Assembly: GCA_964612455.1 (NCBI GenBank)
Contig: CAZTCB010000029.1
Coordinates: 1 to 16,569 of the forward strand
Length of the DNA: 16,569 bases
DNA from: SFEB01 sp964612455
Lineage (GTDB): Bacteria > Bacillota > Clostridia > Christensenellales > CAG-314
Direction: 5' to 3'
A program made the position numbers and the translations under genes. The notes below the pieces were generated by a model, which made no database searches, was not told the origin of the DNA, and saw only the letters and a program-made list of their open reading frames with translations. The first letter of the stretch is position 1; each line of letters starts with the position of its first letter. This document shows, one piece after another, positions 13,856 through 16,569 of the stretch.

Positions 13856-15100
13856 ATGAATCCATTTGAAATGAAACCAAAAAAAGTAGACGATTGCGTA
13901 CTTGGTTGGTCGGACATCGCCGTTCGTCCTTATAAAAAACAAGAAGTCGATCCGTATACTAAAACGCGCATCATTCTTTTAAACGGTGCGGAGTACGAGG
14001 GAGTATGGTTTTCACACCGTTTTTCGCGCAGGGAAACCAACAACGATATCAGGCGTTCGCTCGCCGTGGTCAGACGTCAGGAACAACAGCAGCAAAAACT
14101 CTTGTCAACGTTAAAACCCGCCAACGAGTCCCAATTGGAGACGACGATATCTTACGAGCAACTCGCGGTTGACCTTACCTGTTTGTTTGCAAAGCGCACG
14201 AAAGACAAAAACTTTAAACAAACCTTGGATTTTGCGCTTTTGGAGGACTTTGACCACTTGTATCGTTACGCCGATTTGTTACTCAACGATACCGGTATCA
14301 AAGCCGAAAATCTCGTGGGAAATTATACCGAAATCATGCCCGGTCGTCCGACAATCGCGCATCACCGCAATCCCGCAGATACGGTAAAAAAGTCTGTTTC
14401 TTCTCAAAAAGCCGATTGGCAAACGATACTCGATACGCATATTATCACAGCCGCCGAGCAACAGACGATGAACTATTATATGAATCTCGGTGCCTTTTAT
14501 AAAAACGACGCAGGTCGCAAACTGTATGCGGAAATAGGTATGGTAGAAGAGGACCATGTGACTCAGTACGGAAGTTTGCTTGACCAAAACATGACATGGC
14601 TCGAATGTAATCTCATGCACGAATACGTAGAAGCGTATTTGTACTATAGCTGCTATCAGGACGAGAAAGATAAGTATATTAAAGGTATTTACGAACGTCT
14701 TTTTGAAATGGAAGTCGCGCATTTGTTTGCGGCGGAAAAGCTTCTTAACAAGTACGAAAAAAAGAGTTGGCAGGATGTAATAAAGGGCGACGGCAGTTTT
14801 CCCGAAATCGTTTCACTTCATTCAAATAAAGACTACGTGAGACAAGTTCTTGCCGATACGGTTAGCTATACCACAAACAAAGAGGGTTACGTCGACGTAA
14901 ACAATCTGACTGAGGATAGCAGATTTTTACAGTACCAAAGCAAGGTAAACGGCAATCCGTCCAACGTCCAGAGTCATGTCGTCATTGAAAACTATATAAT
15001 GAAAGCAGGAGAGGATTATCGCTATCAGGATAAAGCCCATCCGGTCAGAGAATTGCAAAACCGCAAGTCCGACAACGTGACGGTAGGCGTTACCGTTTAA
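13856..15100 (+). CDS. Ferritin-like diiron protein of unknown role (414 aa)
   Basis: The central region carries a complete ferritin/rubrerythrin-type ligand order: Glu201, then E231-x-x-H234, then Glu256/Glu259, then E286-x-x-H289. The two E-x-x-H motifs and the lone Glu residues fall in four predicted helices (about 195-300), so a dinuclear iron (or manganese) site is likely. An upstream helical stretch (about 95-145) has Glu101 and E130-x-x-x-H134, a possible partial second bundle. The N-terminal 60 residues (W-S-D-I-A-V-R-P-Y, then I-L-L-N-G-A-E-Y-E-G-V-W-F) and the last 100 residues lack a recognised domain. There is no signal peptide or rubredoxin Cys motif, so it is probably cytoplasmic and not a classic rubrerythrin. 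The ATG has a strong GGAGGT ribosome site. Monocistronic, between two terminators. Peroxide or oxygen defence, or iron storage, are plausible but inferred. Confidence 0.8.
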   Translation: MNPFEMKPKKVDDCVLGWSDIAVRPYKKQEVDPYTKTRIILLNGAEYEGVWFSHRFSRRETNNDIRRSLAVVRRQEQQQQKLLSTLKPANESQLETTISYEQLAVDLTCLFAKRTKDKNFKQTLDFALLEDFDHLYRYADLLLNDTGIKAENLVGNYTEIMPGRPTIAHHRNPADTVKKSVSSQKADWQTILDTHIITAAEQQTMNYYMNLGAFYKNDAGRKLYAEIGMVEEDHVTQYGSLLDQNMTWLECNLMHEYVEAYLYYSCYQDEKDKYIKGIYERLFEMEVAHLFAAEKLLNKYEKKSWQDVIKGDGSFPEIVSLHSNKDYVRQVLADTVSYTTNKEGYVDVNNLTEDSRFLQYQSKVNGNPSNVQSHVVIENYIMKAGEDYRYQDKAHPVRELQNRKSDNVTVGVTV

Positions 15101-15112
15101 TAAAACAGCAAG

Positions 15113-15206
15113 AAAAACGACTTCAGCCATTAAAGCGCATCGGAATAAATAAAAGGTAAAATTCATTTTATTTATGCGCCGAAAAGGGCAGAGGTCGTTT
15201 TTTTTT
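15113..15206 (+). terminator. Long-stem terminator after the ferritin-like gene
   Basis: The outer stem AAAAACGAC (15113-15121) / GTCGTTTTT (15194-15202) continues inward as TTCxGCC/GGCxGA, then GCGCAT (15135-15140) / ATGCGC (15174-15179) and AAATAAAA/TTTTATTT, making an unusually long hairpin of about 90 bases ending in a T-run. Confidence 0.8.
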
Positions 15207-15227
15207 GTTTAAAAAATTTTATATCCG

Positions 15228-15256
15228 TTGCTTATCCTTTTCGTTTGTGTTACAAT
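15228..15256 (+). promoter_or_regulatory. Promoter of the M42 peptidase gene
   Basis: TTGCTT (15228-15233), 17 bases, TACAAT (15251-15256) with an upstream TGT giving an extended -10. The predicted start near 15263 leaves a leader of about 15 bases containing the GGAGG ribosome site. Confidence 0.75.
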
Positions 15257-15277
15257 AGAAACACAACGGAGGCAAGT

Positions 15278-16312
15278 ATGGAAAAATATATGGAGTATGC
15301 CGTAAAAAAAACGGTGGAATTGTTGCAGATAGACAGCCCTACGGGATATACCGAAAACGCAACCAAATGGGTAATCGAGCAGTTTGAAACGCTCGGTTTT
15401 TCGGCGCGTTATACCGTAAAGGGTGGCGTAATAGTCGATTTGGGAGGCAAGGACGAGGATAACGGTCTCGAGCTTGCAGTTCATACCGATACTTTGGGAG
15501 GAATGGTTGCCGAGATAAAGTCAAACGGCAGGCTGCGCATTACCAATCTCGGCGGGATGAACGCCAACAACGCCGAGGCTGAAAACGTGAGAGTCGTGAC
15601 CAAGTTTGACGGTATTTACGAGGGGACGGTACAGTTAATCAACGCGTCCACTCACGTTAACGTTAATTACAACGACGTAAAACGTACCTTTGATACCGTT
15701 GAGGTGGTTCTCGACGAGTTTGTGTCAAATGCCGACGACGTAAGAAAACTCGGTATAGAAGTAGGTGACGTCGTGTGTTTCGAGCCTCGTACGAGGGTGA
15801 CGGGAAAAGGCTATATCAAGAGCCGCTATCTCGACGACAAACTTTCCGTCGGTATTTTGCTCGGTTTTGCAAAGTATTTGGCAGACGAAAAAATAGTTCC
15901 GCAACGCAAACTTTACGGTCATGTCACCGTGTACGAAGAAGTAGGACACGGCGGCTCGGCAACGGTACCGAAAGGCGTTACGGAGGCAATTTCTATCGAC
16001 ATGGGGTGCGTAGGCATTGGCTTGCAGTGCACCGAAAGACAAGTGTCTATTTGTGCCAAAGACTCTAACGGACCTTACAATTACGACGTGGTAAAAGGTC
16101 TTATTTCTGCGGCAAAGAGAGAAGGGGCTGACTATGCGGTTGACGTTTACCCCCGTTACGGTTCGGACGTCGAGGCGACGTTAAGGGGTGGCAGCGATAT
16201 TCGTCACGGATTGATAGGTGCCGGCGTTTACGCTTCTCACGGGTACGAACGCAGTCATAAAGACGGGGTGCTTAACGTGTTGAAGGTCTTGAAAGGCTAT
16301 ATACTTGGTTAA
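15278..16312 (+). CDS. M42 family metallo-aminopeptidase
   Basis: This is a cytoplasmic two-metal aminopeptidase that trims amino acids from short peptides; family members usually form a dodecameric tetrahedral shell. Visible active-site residues are His69 and Asp71 in A-V-H-T-D-T-L-G-G, Asp186 in Y-L-D-D-K (bridging metal ligand), the catalytic Glu pair E220-E221 in V-Y-E-E-V-G-H-G-G-S-A, Asp241 in S-I-D-M-G, and His321 near the end (Y-A-S-H-G). The 344-residue length is typical. Residues about 75-175 form the inserted dimerisation-type domain. The family's common E-E-V-G-x-R-G-A is E-E-V-G-H-G-G-S-A here, a subfamily difference that keeps the catalytic pair. The ATG at 15278 follows a GGAGG site; an upstream ATG at 15245 overlaps the promoter and is rejected. 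The substrate preference (Glu, Leu, Lys or other) cannot be read from the sequence. Confidence 0.93.
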   Translation: MEKYMEYAVKKTVELLQIDSPTGYTENATKWVIEQFETLGFSARYTVKGGVIVDLGGKDEDNGLELAVHTDTLGGMVAEIKSNGRLRITNLGGMNANNAEAENVRVVTKFDGIYEGTVQLINASTHVNVNYNDVKRTFDTVEVVLDEFVSNADDVRKLGIEVGDVVCFEPRTRVTGKGYIKSRYLDDKLSVGILLGFAKYLADEKIVPQRKLYGHVTVYEEVGHGGSATVPKGVTEAISIDMGCVGIGLQCTERQVSICAKDSNGPYNYDVVKGLISAAKREGADYAVDVYPRYGSDVEATLRGGSDIRHGLIGAGVYASHGYERSHKDGVLNVLKVLKGYILG

Positions 16313-16330
16313 AATCGTCGCAAAAATGCG

Positions 16331-16376
16331 CAAAAAAAGAGATGTTTTCGATTTGTTGGAGACGTCCCTTTTTTTG
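16331..16376 (+). terminator. Terminator of the M42 peptidase gene
   Basis: CAAAAAAAGAGATGT (16331-16345) pairs with ACGTCCCTTTTTTTG (16362-16376) with one A-C mismatch and a T-G pair, and the right arm is itself a seven-base T-run. It begins 18 bases after the stop codon. The 86 bases that follow (16377-16462) hold no gene; a run of seven G's at 16401-16407 there has no start codon behind it. Confidence 0.75.
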
Positions 16377-16462
16377 TAACAAAATCCACGACAGTCAAGA
16401 GGGGGGGTAATAAAGACTACCGATTGAAAAAAGTGTCCGCGTTAAAGAAAATGATAACAAGC

Positions 16463-16492
16463 AAAAAAGCCCTGATAAATCAAGGCTTTTTT
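16463..16492. terminator. Terminator downstream of tRNA-Lys (bidirectional)
   Basis: AAAAAAGCC (16463-16471) pairs with GGCTTTTTT (16484-16492), and GAT/ATC can pair inside the loop. The six A's give a T-run on the minus strand, 25 bases beyond the tRNA 3' end; the T's at 16487-16492 also allow plus-strand termination. Confidence 0.85.
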
Positions 16493-16516
16493 CGGCTATA
16501 CTTTCTATAGCGTGTT

Positions 16517-16569
16517 TGGTACACCATCAGGGACTCGAACCCTGGACACCCTGATTAAGAGTCAGGTGC
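16517..16569 (-). tRNA. tRNA-Lys(CUU), 3' part, cut by the window end
   Basis: Read on the minus strand: anticodon stem CCTGA / TCAGG with loop CTCTTAA, so the anticodon is CUU (reads AAG, lysine). A 5-base variable loop GTGTC follows, then T-arm CAGGG-TTCGAGT-CCCTG, acceptor strand ATGGTGT, discriminator A and an encoded CCA ending at 16517. The D-arm and 5' acceptor strand lie beyond the window. A terminator follows at 16463-16492. Confidence 0.95.

Noticed and set aside
16377..16462. Small gene after the G-run at 16401-16407
   Set aside because: No ATG, GTG or TTG follows at a sensible distance with an open frame before the terminator at 16463.
1..16569. The window length equals that of the human mitochondrial genome
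   Set aside because: The content is plainly bacterial: ABC transporter operon, prepilin, ABC-F, Shine-Dalgarno sites and intrinsic terminators. The length is coincidence.

Overview
The window is a stretch of bacterial chromosome with protein-coding genes on both strands. It most resembles a member of Bacillota, class Clostridia. The signs are Gram-positive style sigma-A promoters (TTGACA/TATAAT types), strong GGAGG ribosome sites, a potABCD operon led by an XRE-cupin regulator, a short archaeal/eukaryal-type prolyl-tRNA synthetase and a lipoprotein substrate-binding protein. An uncultured gut lineage near Christensenellales would fit, but that placement is only an impression from protein style. 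The window opens inside proS and closes inside a tRNA gene, so both ends are truncated.

Layout. 1-961: 3' part of proS. 962-1631: a gene-free stretch full of hairpins, including two identical 25-base palindromic repeats facing each other (1249-1273 and 1500-1524). 1632-3555: a small unknown membrane protein, then a type IV prepilin-like protein whose body resembles a beta-helix adhesin. 3737-8855, minus strand: a polyamine uptake operon, read as XRE-cupin regulator, potA, potB, potC, potD, with short overlaps or gaps, one consensus promoter at 8931-8958 and an operator-like dyad just downstream of it. 9099-10475: an unknown membrane-anchored helical protein with its own divergent promoter. 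10544-11764: a Gate-domain membrane protein. 11845-13737: an ABC-F ATPase whose promoter lies so close to the ATG that the transcript looks leaderless. 13856-15100: a 414-residue protein with a diiron ferritin-like ligand pattern. 15278-16312: an M42 metallopeptidase. 16517-16569, minus strand: 3' part of tRNA-Lys(CUU).

How it works together. The five-gene operon is the only clear multi-gene machine. PotD captures spermidine/putrescine outside the cell, PotB and PotC form the channel, PotA supplies energy, and the regulator probably tunes transcription to polyamine level. From 9099 onward the plus-strand genes mostly have their own promoters and terminators and look like independent units, mainly translation upkeep (ABC-F), peptide turnover (M42), iron or oxygen handling (ferritin-like protein) and membrane functions.

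No CRISPR array, prophage, transposase or secondary-metabolite cluster is visible. The least explained items are the inverted palindrome pair, the orphan prepilin with its membrane-protein neighbour, the enlarged PotA and tail-anchored PotD, the leaderless ABC-F gene, the multi-domain diiron protein, and the unknown protein at 9099-10475.
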